Below are positions 8,843 to 16,786 of a stretch of DNA of 64,000 nt, in pieces. Source of the DNA: Pelagadaptatus sp034112445. GTDB taxonomy: Bacteria > Pseudomonadota > Gammaproteobacteria > Pseudomonadales > Cellvibrionaceae. The notes beneath the pieces are model-generated. The model searched no databases. It saw only the letters and a program-made list of their open reading frames with translations, and was not told the origin of the DNA. Where the stretch lies: assembly GCA_034112445.1 (NCBI GenBank), contig JAWUVI010000018.1:124001-188000 (forward strand). The letters are read 5' to 3'. Each line of letters opens with the position of its first letter. Within the stretch, counting starts at the first letter, position 1. The position numbers and the translations under genes are program-made.

Positions 8843-9889
8843 CTAATCGGCAAGCGTACAAACTTGATTGCGACCATTATTTTTGGCGAGGTAGAGCGCT
8901 TTATCCGCTGAGATGTAAAGTTCTTCTATGCTGGAAGTATTTAGATTAGCACCGGCTACGCCAATGCTGGTCGAAATCGCGATGACGTCCTGTTTTCTTT
9001 TGAAGGGTGTTTCTTCAGCCGCTATACGCACTCGCTCCATAGTGTGTTTGGCCTCTTCTATCAATGAGTTAGGCATAATGACAGCGAACTCTTCTCCACC
9101 AATCCGACATACCGTGTCGAGAGACCTTATCGACTGTTTAATAAGCTTGGTAAAGTGAATGAGTGTTCTGTCTCCACCGTCGTGGCCATAATTATCGTTG
9201 ACTTTCTTAAAGAAATCTAAGTCTATCAGGGCTAGGCAAATAGAGGTTTTATCACGTTTAGCTCTGTCTAACTCCTGCTTGATGCGAAGATCAAAATACA
9301 TTCTGTTAGGTAAGGCGGTTAAGGCATCGGTGTGGGCTACAGCCATTAATTTTTCTTCGATACTCTGGTGTAAGCCAATGACGACATGCAATCCGGCAAT
9401 TGATGAGATGCCGGCAAATATTAATAGAGTCAATTCGTAGGTAAAGCTTGCTTCTGTGGGGTTTAAATATTGTAGGAAGTAAAGATAGCTTAAAAAAGCA
9501 TAAGCTAGGACAGAAAAAATCAGAGCGTTACGAGCTGAAAAAAACAGGTAGGCTACGAGTAGGGGTGTTAAAAAGAATAAGACGATGAGTTCGTTTCCCT
9601 GCGTATCAAGGGTCACTATGCTCATCAGGATAACGTCGACGATATAAATTATAACGCCAACTATACTGGCGTATCCTTTGAAATAAACTCGGAAAAAGAG
9701 TGTAATCAATATTGCCGTGCAAATCCCTTGTACGGCAGAGGTGGTGTCCCAGCCTGACTGAATGCGTGTCAAGGCAACAGGGATGGTCGCCAGTATAATT
9801 AGGAAGATGCACGCGAGCGAAACCCTTCGGCGAATTTTATCGAGGTGTCTAGAGAAATAGCTGATATTGGTATCAATGATATTACTCAT
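8843..9889 (-). CDS. Membrane diguanylate cyclase (GGDEF domain)
   Basis: Makes cyclic di-GMP from two GTP. The N-terminal half holds about six hydrophobic helices (from about residue 20 to 175) with no recognised sensor domain. The C-terminal 170 residues form a GGDEF domain with an intact active loop, GGEEF, in RIGGEEFAV. The product-inhibition I-site RSLD lies five residues upstream, so both catalysis and feedback inhibition look possible. Other conserved parts are DALTALPNR and LIDLDFFKKVNDNYGHDGGD. It is monocistronic, convergent with the flavoprotein gene and divergent from the ten-gene unit at 10.2 kb. The signal it senses is unknown. Confidence 0.93.
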   Translation of the reverse strand: MSNIIDTNISYFSRHLDKIRRRVSLACIFLIILATIPVALTRIQSGWDTTSAVQGICTAILITLFFRVYFKGYASIVGVIIYIVDVILMSIVTLDTQGNELIVLFFLTPLLVAYLFFSARNALIFSVLAYAFLSYLYFLQYLNPTEASFTYELTLLIFAGISSIAGLHVVIGLHQSIEEKLMAVAHTDALTALPNRMYFDLRIKQELDRAKRDKTSICLALIDLDFFKKVNDNYGHDGGDRTLIHFTKLIKQSIRSLDTVCRIGGEEFAVIMPNSLIEEAKHTMERVRIAAEETPFKRKQDVIAISTSIGVAGANLNTSSIEELYISADKALYLAKNNGRNQVCTLAD

Positions 9890-9986
9890 TATTTTCCCTA
9901 GGGTTATGCATGTAATATCTACCTGTTGTAAGCATGATCATCATTACAAAATAGACTAGTTATCGTATCTGGGCTGGAAATCTGAT

Positions 9987-10150
9987 TCAGCGTTTAAGCT
10001 TTTTGCTGGCCTCTTCGGTAATAGGGTCGCGGGAGTCACGCACTTGTACGACTTGTTTAAATCCCACATCTTAAACGCTTTGGCGAAGCCATAATTCCCC
10101 TGGTGAACGGTACCATCAGAAAAGTTGGCGAAGGCTTGGCTGCTGTCATT
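9987..10150 (-). pseudogene. Possible frameshifted C-terminal gene remnant
   Basis: On the minus strand two adjacent frames each read protein-like over part of the segment. The first gives ANFSDGTVHQGNYGFAKAF followed by KMWDLN. After a one-base shift the second gives VVQVRDSRDPITEEASKK followed by LKR and a TGA at 9987-9989. The pieces join naturally into one C-terminus, which suggests a decayed gene. The DG...G.AKAF pattern faintly recalls NifX/NifB-type domains, but this is weak. No start codon or upstream part is present. Confidence 0.35.
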
Positions 10151-10161
10151 ATTTATCTAAT

Positions 10162-10178
10162 CTTAAGTTTACCTTAAG
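10162..10178 (+). promoter_or_regulatory. CTTAAG-N5-CTTAAG direct repeat (PmrA/BqsR-type response-regulator box)
   Basis: Two perfect CTTAAG half-sites at 10162-10167 and 10173-10178, one helical turn (11 bp) apart, give TTAAG-N6-TTAAG. This is the published BqsR box and matches the PmrA/QseB-type arrangement. A weaker third half-site (CTTTAAG, 10186-10192) follows. The site is 66 bp upstream of the first gene of an operon that encodes an OmpR/PmrA-type regulator, so autoregulation is likely. Confidence 0.7.
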
Positions 10179-10243
10179 TTTAGATCTTTAAGCTGTTTCC
10201 TATTGGCTAAATCACACCACGTGTTAGTTATGAGGAATCTGTT

Positions 10244-10975
10244 ATGAATGCTCTTGTCGGATCATTAAGATCAAAGCAACAAACTGTTGATCATTTGGAT
10301 CACAATTCCACATCTATTCAGTTTGAGTTGCACGACGATAATCCTATTGCCCCGGTTTATTCGGAGCGTCAGTTGGTTGAACGGTTTATTACGGCCAAGT
10401 ATCAGCAAGCTTATCAGGCTCATGTATCACTCTTTATGCCTTTGTTATTGAGCTTAAAACGCGCCGGAAATATTCAGGCTGCTGTTGGTGTTAGGTCTGC
10501 GGCTTACGCGCCTTTGTTTCTTGAAAATTATGTGGATAGCCCTATCGAGCAAGAGATCGCTTCTATTGTGCGCCAGCCGGTAGATCGAAATCATATTGTC
10601 GAAATCGGTAATTTAGTTGCCGGTTATCGAGGCGGTAGTCAAGTGATGTTTGTGGTAATGGCGGCAGCGTTGGAGTTGGCTGGTTACCAGTGGTTGGTGT
10701 TTACCGCGACACCCCAAGTAGAAAAATTAATAAAGCGTTTACACTTTCAACCGAACCACTTGGCCATTGCAGATGGGCAAAGATTAGGTCTCCAGTCACA
10801 AGAGTGGGGTAGCTATTATGCATGCCAACCACAGGTTATGTGCGGGGACATTTTTCAGGCAATGGAGATTGCACGCAGAACACCCTCTATTGAAAAAGTG
10901 CTAAGTCGTTACGCCACTGAAATTTCTGAAATGGCGAGTGTTATGCAATCGCATCGACGTTTGAATCGGAGTTGA
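10244..10975 (+). CDS. Thermostable hemolysin (delta-VPH) family protein
   Basis: A 243-residue cytoplasmic-looking protein without signal peptide or membrane helix. The segment IVEIGNLVAGYRGGSQ, the preceding AAYAPLFLENYVDSPIEQEIA, and the following LVFTATPQVEKLIKRLHFQP are characteristic of the Vibrio thermostable hemolysin family. That family resembles GNAT/acyl-homoserine-lactone-synthase folds, so acyl transfer is a better guess than pore formation, though unproven. It is the first gene of the unit, with GAGGAATCTGTT before ATG, and its stop precedes the ligase ATG by 5 bp, indicating coupled translation. An acyl donor made by the ligase would fit. Confidence 0.75.
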   Translation: MNALVGSLRSKQQTVDHLDHNSTSIQFELHDDNPIAPVYSERQLVERFITAKYQQAYQAHVSLFMPLLLSLKRAGNIQAAVGVRSAAYAPLFLENYVDSPIEQEIASIVRQPVDRNHIVEIGNLVAGYRGGSQVMFVVMAAALELAGYQWLVFTATPQVEKLIKRLHFQPNHLAIADGQRLGLQSQEWGSYYACQPQVMCGDIFQAMEIARRTPSIEKVLSRYATEISEMASVMQSHRRLNRS

Positions 10976-10980
10976 TAGGG

Positions 10981-12477
10981 ATGAATACTTTAAGTGAGCA
11001 ATTGAGGCTTCTTAGCCAATCTGTTGATTCAGCTTGTGTGGCTCTGGCTGATGATGAAAAGTCTATAAGTTATACCGAACTGGTTGATCGAATTTCTTCT
11101 GTATCCGATTGGTTGTCTCTTCGTAATGTTTCAGTGGTGGCTTTACAGGCACGCAATAGTATTGACTGGGTGATTGTTGATTTGGCCTGCCAAATGGCTA
11201 AAGTCGTGCTTTTGCCGCTGCCTGATTTTTTTAGTTTACAACAGTCGGCTAACTGTCTGCGAGCAGCCGGTGCGGAATATTTGTTGAGTGATAACGCACA
11301 GTTGGAAGGTTTATTTAATGACGCGGATATCACCTCATCTACTAGAGATGCTATTCCAGAATTGCATTATAACGTATGGGAGTTGGAGGTGGGCAAGGCA
11401 AGTGAGCGACCTCTGGGTACGCAAAAGATTACCTTCACTTCGGGCTCTACCGGATCACCTAAAGGTGTTTGCTTGAGTTTGGATCATCAGTTAATGGTTG
11501 CGCAATCATTGGCTGAGGTTATCGCTGTCGATCAGCCAAAACATTTATGTTTGTTACCTCTGGCGACCTTGTTGGAAAATATTGCGGGGATATACAGTCC
11601 GTTATTGTGTGGGGGGAATGTCGTTATTCCCAATGCTGAAAATCGAGGTTTAAGTGGTAGCTCTGGCCTGGACTTGCAACGTTTAATTCAATGTATAACC
11701 CATCGCCAGCCCAATACGTTAATTTTGTTACCGCAGCTTCTGAATGCTCTGGTGTTTGCTTGTCAAACAGGTTGGAAGCCGCCTTCATCCTTAAAATTCG
11801 TTGCCGTTGGCGGCGGTAAAGTGGCTCCAGAGTTGGTGGCTCTGGCGCGGGGATTTGGTCTGCCGGTTTATGAAGGTTATGGCTTATCAGAATGTGGCTC
11901 GGTAGTGGCATTGAATACCCCGAGTAATGACAAGCCAGATATGGTTGGCAAGGTATTACCTCATTGCGAGGTTAAGGTTGAGGATGGTGAGGTGATGGTT
12001 AGCGGTGCGAGTCATCTTGGCTATTTGGGCCAGCCTGAAAGTTGGTTTCCAGAGTCTATTGCTACGGGTGACTTAGGTGTTTTGGCCGATGGCTGGTTGA
12101 AAATTAATGGTCGTAGCAAGAACCTTTTAATCAGTAGCTTCGGTCGAAATATTAGCCCTGAATGGGTTGAGAGTGTATTTAACGCCAAGCCGTTACTCAG
12201 TCAATGTGTGGTGCTTGGTGATGCGCGTCCGTATCTTTCAGCGTTCTTAAGTGCTCCCGATTTTGTCGGTGATGAATCGATAAACCAGTGGGTGAATGAG
12301 GTCAACAGCCAGTTGCCTGATTACGCCAAAATTCAAGCTTGGCAGCGTTTCGAGCCGGACCAGTGGCAAGGTTGTTTAACGGCCAATGGCCGACCGCAAC
12401 GACAACGTATTAATGAGTATTACGCTGACTTAATTGAGTCTCTCTACCAGAAAAATGAAGTGGCGTGTTCCAACTAA
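10981..12477 (+). CDS. AMP-binding (acyl-adenylate forming) ligase with altered A10 motif
   Basis: A 498-residue ANL-superfamily enzyme that would activate a carboxylic acid with ATP. Motifs in order: P-loop TFTSGSTGSPKG (about 156-167), YEGYGLSECG (A5), TGDLG (A7), NGRSKNLLISSFGRNISPEW (A8). The C-terminal A10 motif reads LTANGRPQR: the usual catalytic Lys of NGK is Arg. The ATG at 10981 is chosen over an upstream TTG because GATAGGG precedes it and the TTG overlaps the previous gene's stop. Substrate unknown; the acyltransferase-like, diiron-oxidase and SDR neighbours suggest a fatty or similar acid. Confidence 0.88.
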   Translation: MNTLSEQLRLLSQSVDSACVALADDEKSISYTELVDRISSVSDWLSLRNVSVVALQARNSIDWVIVDLACQMAKVVLLPLPDFFSLQQSANCLRAAGAEYLLSDNAQLEGLFNDADITSSTRDAIPELHYNVWELEVGKASERPLGTQKITFTSGSTGSPKGVCLSLDHQLMVAQSLAEVIAVDQPKHLCLLPLATLLENIAGIYSPLLCGGNVVIPNAENRGLSGSSGLDLQRLIQCITHRQPNTLILLPQLLNALVFACQTGWKPPSSLKFVAVGGGKVAPELVALARGFGLPVYEGYGLSECGSVVALNTPSNDKPDMVGKVLPHCEVKVEDGEVMVSGASHLGYLGQPESWFPESIATGDLGVLADGWLKINGRSKNLLISSFGRNISPEWVESVFNAKPLLSQCVVLGDARPYLSAFLSAPDFVGDESINQWVNEVNSQLPDYAKIQAWQRFEPDQWQGCLTANGRPQRQRINEYYADLIESLYQKNEVACSN

Positions 12478-12526
12478 AAAATTGAATAAAAGTAATCGTA
12501 TTATTATTTTAAAGGACGGATTTATT

Positions 12527-13198
12527 ATGGGTTTTTACAACGAATTACAACAACAAACTGAAGCGGCGCGTGGATATTTATTGACGGCTCCTATCTTTGA
12601 ACGCTGTGCTTGTGGCGATATTGATCTGGGAGATTATGTGGCTTTTTTAAGTCAGGCTTATCACCACGTTAAACACACAACACCGCTGTTGATGGCGACG
12701 GGATCACGCTTACCTGAATCAAAAGAATGGCTGCGTGAATCTGTAGCGGAGTATATTGAAGAAGAGTTGGGGCACCAAGAATGGATACTGAATGATATTG
12801 CTGCCTGTGGATTCGATAAAGAAAAGGTTCGCGTCAGTCGTCCGAATCCTTCTACCGAATTGATGGTGGCTTATGTTTACGATACCGTTAATCGAATCAA
12901 CCCACTTGGCTTTTTTGGTACTGTTCAGGTACTGGAAGGTACCAGTGTCAATATTGCTGATCAGATGGCCGATCATATTCAGAAAGCATTGGGCTTGCCA
13001 GATTCGGCATTCAGCTATTTGCGTTCTCACGGAGCATTAGATCAAGAGCACATTAAATTCTTTGAAGTCTTGATGGATAAGGTCACCGATCCTGTCGACC
13101 AGGAGCAAATTCTTCATACGGCTAATATGCACTACCACCTTTATGGCAATATGTTTCGCGAGTTAACTTCTGAGCAAGCTCTTGCGTACGCCGCTTGA
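12527..13198 (+). CDS. Haem-oxygenase-like diiron oxidase/oxygenase (TenA/UndA-like)
   Basis: A 223-residue all-helical protein of the haem-oxygenase-like fold, often labelled 'TenA family' or 'iron-containing redox enzyme'. Candidate metal ligands are all present: E80-x2-H83 (EELGH), E137 (VLEGTS) and H168-x3-D172-x2-H175 (HGALDQEH). This is the pattern of diiron HDO enzymes such as UndA and CADD; thiaminase II uses a Cys nucleophile and lacks the metal ligands. The ATG at 12527 is used because AAAGGACGG stands before it, although the frame is open from 12434. It follows the ligase by 49 bp. The iron permease in the same unit fits an iron enzyme. The reaction is unknown. Confidence 0.8.
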   Translation: MGFYNELQQQTEAARGYLLTAPIFERCACGDIDLGDYVAFLSQAYHHVKHTTPLLMATGSRLPESKEWLRESVAEYIEEELGHQEWILNDIAACGFDKEKVRVSRPNPSTELMVAYVYDTVNRINPLGFFGTVQVLEGTSVNIADQMADHIQKALGLPDSAFSYLRSHGALDQEHIKFFEVLMDKVTDPVDQEQILHTANMHYHLYGNMFRELTSEQALAYAA

Positions 13199-13236
13199 TA
13201 GTGCGGCGAAATTAACTCGATCGGCAGGAGAGAATA

Positions 13237-14037
13237 ATGAACTTGAAAGGTAAAACAGTGCTGTTAACGGGGGCTTCTGGTGGTATTGGTGCGGCCATAG
13301 CTCAAGCTTTAGCCGGGCAAGGTGTTCGGTTAGTCATTACCGGTCGTAATATTGAAAAGCTGAACAAGTTACAACAACAATTAAATGAATTGTCTGATGG
13401 TGTTGTGCATGCATTTCTTGCGGCCGATTTAACCTTATCGTCTGATCGTCAAAAATTAAAACAACTGGCTAAGGATGAGGCTGTTGATGTGCTGATTAAC
13501 AGCGCCGGTGTTAACCAGTTAGCATTACTTGAACAGATGGATGATGCAGAAATTTCTGCAATTATTGAGATGAACCTTACTGTGCCGATGATGGTGTGTA
13601 AGGATTTTGTACCGCTGCTCTCGTCTCGTAAAGAAAGCGCCATCGTCAATGTTGGCTCAATCTTAGGAAGTATTGGTTTTGCTGGTTCCAGTGGTTATTG
13701 TGCGGCTAAATTTGGCTTGCGGGGTTTTACCGAAGCGCTGCGTCGTGAGTTGGCTGATAGTTCAGTTAAAGTGGTTTATTTTGCGCCCAGGGCCACCGAT
13801 ACTGACATTAATGACACGCAAATAGTGGCGATGAATGATGCGTTAGGAAGTGCTGTTGATTCGCCTGAACTTGTGGCGGACTGCTTGATTCAAACGTTGC
13901 AAAAAACCAATCCGCACAATCGTTATTTGGGTTGGCCAGAAGTATTTTTTGTTCGGCTCAATAGTATTTTCCCTAAGTTGGTTGATGGCGCTTTATTTAA
14001 GCAGTTATCCATTATTCGACGTTTTGCGCAAAGATAA
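13237..14037 (+). CDS. Short-chain dehydrogenase/reductase
   Basis: A classical NAD(P)-dependent SDR of 266 residues. It has the cofactor motif TGASGGIGAAIA near residue 11, the NSAG motif (VLINSAGVNQ), the catalytic Ser in NVGSILGSIG, and YCAAK (the Tyr-x3-Lys pair). The arginine at the end of beta-2 (TGRN) suggests NADPH preference. AGGAGAG stands before ATG. It lies 38 bp after the diiron enzyme in the same unit, so it probably reduces or oxidises the product of the ligase/oxidase steps. Substrate unknown. Confidence 0.9.
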   Translation: MNLKGKTVLLTGASGGIGAAIAQALAGQGVRLVITGRNIEKLNKLQQQLNELSDGVVHAFLAADLTLSSDRQKLKQLAKDEAVDVLINSAGVNQLALLEQMDDAEISAIIEMNLTVPMMVCKDFVPLLSSRKESAIVNVGSILGSIGFAGSSGYCAAKFGLRGFTEALRRELADSSVKVVYFAPRATDTDINDTQIVAMNDALGSAVDSPELVADCLIQTLQKTNPHNRYLGWPEVFFVRLNSIFPKLVDGALFKQLSIIRRFAQR

Positions 14038-14073
14038 AATGAATTCAGTGGCGGTTTAAGAGAGGTTTATATT

Positions 14074-14721
14074 ATGAAGGTAATGCATGTCTTAAGTTTG
14101 GTGGTTTTAATCTTCAGCGGTTTTAGTGTTGGGGCTTATGCCGATAGTTCTGTTGCGATTAAGCAGATGCAGACGCGATGGGCGCAAGTCAATTACCAGT
14201 TGGAAGGCGATGAACAGTTAAAAGCCTATGAGCAATTGTTATCTGAAGCTGATGCGTACAAATCTCAATATAAGACGGATGCCGGGATACTCATTTGGAG
14301 CGGTATTGTTAAATCCAGTTATGCGGGTGCTAAAGGTGGTTTGGGTGCGCTTAAGTTTGCTAAGTCTTCCAGGATCGACTTGGAAGCTGCAATGAAACTG
14401 GATGCAACTGCACTGAGTGGTTCGGCCTATACCAGTTTGGGGGTGCTGTATGACAATGTTCCGGGTTGGCCTATTTCTTTTGGTAGTTCTAAGAAAGCCG
14501 ATGAGTTATTGCGTCGAGCATTGGAAATAAACCCAGACGGTATTGACCCCAACTATTTCTATGGGAAGTTTTTGCACGGAGATGGCGATTATGTTGGTGC
14601 CCAAAAATACTATTTAAAAGCTCAGCAAGCTCCACCGCGTCTGAGTAGGCCTTTGGCCGATTCGGGTCGCCAAAAAGAAATCAGTATGGCTCTCTCTGAG
14701 GTGAAAAAAGAGTTACAGTAG
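14074..14721 (+). CDS. Exported TPR-repeat protein
   Basis: A 215-residue protein with a signal peptide (residues 1-23, MKVMHVLSLVVLIFSGFS then AYA). The helical remainder has repeat character (SKKADELLRRALEINPDG, YFYGKFLHGDGDYVGAQKYY) and the segment LGVLYDNVPGWPISFGSSKKA. It is probably periplasmic. Similar proteins of this size occur near metal-related operons, but I do not recognise a function. It sits between the enzyme genes and the two-component genes at 36 and 27 bp spacing and is likely co-transcribed. Confidence 0.7.
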   Translation: MKVMHVLSLVVLIFSGFSVGAYADSSVAIKQMQTRWAQVNYQLEGDEQLKAYEQLLSEADAYKSQYKTDAGILIWSGIVKSSYAGAKGGLGALKFAKSSRIDLEAAMKLDATALSGSAYTSLGVLYDNVPGWPISFGSSKKADELLRRALEINPDGIDPNYFYGKFLHGDGDYVGAQKYYLKAQQAPPRLSRPLADSGRQKEISMALSEVKKELQ

Positions 14722-14748
14722 TTAGCTCTTTTGAATGCGGCAATTAAT

Positions 14749-15414
14749 ATGAATATTCTGTTGGTTGAGGATGATGCTGATCTTGCTCGGGGTTTGCAAA
14801 AGTCATTAAAAAACGAAGGTTTTAGTGTTAATCATGTTGATTGCGGTCAGCAGGCATTGGATTCTATATTGACCTCCGAGCCAGACTTGGTGGTGCTGGA
14901 TCTAGGCTTGCCTGATATTGACGGCTTGCAAGTACTGAAAAAAATACGCGCCAATCAGCAAGCTATACCCATACTGATTTTAACGGCACGAGATAGCATC
15001 AATGACAAAGTGATAGCGCTGGATGGAGGCGCGGATGATTATTTAGCTAAACCATTTGAGATGCCTGAATTATTGGCGAGGATTCGTGTCCTAGCTCGGC
15101 GCTTGAGTTCATCGGTTAGTAGCCACATAGTGTTGGGTGATGTCAGCTTGAATGCGGCGGCTCATCAAGCGAGTGTGGCCGGAACAGAGTTGGACTTGTC
15201 GAGGCGCGAATATATGTTGCTGAAAGCTTTAATGGAAAATATTGGACGCATTCAAACCAAAGAGTCACTTGAGGGTAAATTATATGGCTGGGGTGAAGAG
15301 GTCTCCAGTAATACCATTGAGGTTCATATCAGTAATTTAAGGAAAAAAATCCCCAACGGCTTTATCAAAACAATACGGGGTGTTGGCTACACTGTGAATC
15401 ATACTTCTCGCTAA
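14749..15414 (+). CDS. OmpR/PmrA-type response regulator
   Basis: A 221-residue DNA-binding regulator. The receiver domain has MNILLVEDDADLA, the phospho-acceptor Asp in VVLDLGLPD, LTAR and the LAKPF lysine. The winged-helix output domain has LSRREYMLLKALM and the recognition helix SNTIEVHISNLRKKI, typical of the PmrA/QseB/BqsR group. An ATG at 14749 gives the normal N-terminus; a TTG at 14731 adds six atypical residues. It overlaps no neighbour and precedes its kinase by 16 bp. It is the natural candidate to bind the CTTAAG-N5-CTTAAG box at 10162-10178 and activate the whole unit. Confidence 0.93.
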   Translation: MNILLVEDDADLARGLQKSLKNEGFSVNHVDCGQQALDSILTSEPDLVVLDLGLPDIDGLQVLKKIRANQQAIPILILTARDSINDKVIALDGGADDYLAKPFEMPELLARIRVLARRLSSSVSSHIVLGDVSLNAAAHQASVAGTELDLSRREYMLLKALMENIGRIQTKESLEGKLYGWGEEVSSNTIEVHISNLRKKIPNGFIKTIRGVGYTVNHTSR

Positions 15415-15430
15415 CCTGGTCCTGTAAATT

Positions 15431-16783
15431 GTGAAATCTATCCGGTTATATTTAGTTGTCGTTTTACTGTCTACTATTTGTTTGGTGAACTTTTTGGCGG
15501 CATTGCATGGCTATCGCAGCAGCATGGCTCAGTCCGATAAATTGCTGGATTTACAGTTGATGACAACGGCTGATCTTTTATCTACTCGATCTTTTTCACG
15601 GATGTCAAACGATCAAGTATCAAACGATCAAGTATCAAACGATGATGGTGCTAAAACTGCATCGATCGTATTTCAAGTTTGGCAAAATGATCAATTATTG
15701 GATCGATCGAGTCATGCTCCTAAGCAGTTAATGCAAGCGTTAGACGCGGGTTTTCATTTGAAAAACTGGCAGGGTTTACGTTGGCGTATGCTCGTTTATT
15801 ACAATCGAGTAAACGATCGTTGGGTAGTTGTTGGGCAGCGTATGGATGTTTATGCTGGGCTGGCTGACAGCATTATTGTTGAATCAATCTTGCCCATAAT
15901 TTGGGTGTTACCCCTGTTGGGAATATTAATCTGGATAATTGTCAGTAGTGGATTGAGGCCGCTAAATAGGTTGGCGCGATTATTACACGAACGTAAAACG
16001 GAAGAGTTAGAGCCATTGAAAACCGATGGCTACCCTGAAGAAATTTCAATTCTAGTGGAGTCTACAAATGATTTGTTGTCACGCTTGTCTGATGCGTTTG
16101 AAAGGGAAAAACGTTTTGCTGCCGATGCCGCTCATGAGTTGCGTACGCCCTTATCCGTGTTAAAAGTTAATCTTCATAATATAGCTGAAGAAATGGATAT
16201 GAATAATTCTAGCTTTCAAGAATTGGAGGCTAGTGTTGATCGAATGGGGCATTCGATAGAGCAAATATTGACGCTCTATCGTCTTACGCCGACATCTTTT
16301 TCGCAAACATTACAAAGCACAGATTTGGTGGCGTTAATTAGGCAGTCTATTGCGGAATGTTACCCTTACTGTGAAGTAAAAAATCATCAAATTTCATTGG
16401 ATTATGATGATATTAATATGGTTTGCGATCCATTTTCGATGGGGGTTTTATTGCGCAATTTAATTGAAAATGCGTGTAAATACACCCCTGAAAACGGCAC
16501 CATTTTAGTGACATTAAAAAAACGAACGGACAAAAAATCGACTTATTCAGTTTTGTCTGTAGAAGATTCTGGGCCAGGTATTCCAGAGGTAAATCGTGAT
16601 CGAGTGTTTGATCGTTTTTACCGTTTAGGTGGCGATCGCCATCAGTCGAATGTCATGGGCTGTGGTCTTGGATTGTCTATTGTGGAGCATATTGTGCGCT
16701 TGCATGGCGGTACTGTTACCTTAATGACTTCGAGACTGTGCGGTGGGCTTAGAGTGGAAGTTTCATTTCCAATGGGGCAATAA
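15431..16783 (+). CDS. Membrane sensor histidine kinase partner
   Basis: A 450-residue two-component kinase starting at GTG. TM1 is at about 5-24, a periplasmic region spans about 25-150, TM2 is at about 152-172, and a HAMP-like linker follows. The dimerisation domain has AADAAHELRTPLSVLK with the phospho-His, and the ATPase domain has NLIENACKYTP, EDSGPGIP and GCGLGLSIV. Overall it is QseC/PmrB-like. The sensory region lacks the RExxE Fe(II)-binding motif of BqsS but carries an Asp-rich repeat (see 15605-15644). The signal is therefore unknown; the iron permease downstream makes iron or another cation a reasonable guess. Confidence 0.92.
   Translation: MKSIRLYLVVVLLSTICLVNFLAALHGYRSSMAQSDKLLDLQLMTTADLLSTRSFSRMSNDQVSNDQVSNDDGAKTASIVFQVWQNDQLLDRSSHAPKQLMQALDAGFHLKNWQGLRWRMLVYYNRVNDRWVVVGQRMDVYAGLADSIIVESILPIIWVLPLLGILIWIIVSSGLRPLNRLARLLHERKTEELEPLKTDGYPEEISILVESTNDLLSRLSDAFEREKRFAADAAHELRTPLSVLKVNLHNIAEEMDMNNSSFQELEASVDRMGHSIEQILTLYRLTPTSFSQTLQSTDLVALIRQSIAECYPYCEVKNHQISLDYDDINMVCDPFSMGVLLRNLIENACKYTPENGTILVTLKKRTDKKSTYSVLSVEDSGPGIPEVNRDRVFDRFYRLGGDRHQSNVMGCGLGLSIVEHIVRLHGGTVTLMTSRLCGGLRVEVSFPMGQ
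15605..15644 (+). repeat. 15-bp in-frame tandem repeat in the kinase sensor domain
   Basis: The unit TCAAACGATCAAGTA occurs twice exactly (15605-15619, 15620-15634) and a third partial copy follows to 15644. It encodes SNDQV-SNDQV-SND in the periplasmic domain. The unit length keeps the frame, so copy number could vary without breaking the protein. Confidence 0.85.
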
Positions 16784-16786
16784 AAG

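Larger units (their letters stand above)
9890..10243. other. 354-bp intergenic region with a gene remnant and a promoter box
   Basis: Separates the diguanylate cyclase from the ten-gene unit. It holds the 5' leader of the cyclase (about 9890-9980), a decayed coding fragment on the minus strand (9987-10150) and the CTTAAG direct repeat (10162-10178) that probably drives the operon. I see no intact small gene in it. Confidence 0.6.

Noticed and set aside
10244..10975. Secreted pore-forming toxin
   Set aside because: Despite the family name there is no signal peptide, no membrane-inserting segment and no secretion gene nearby.
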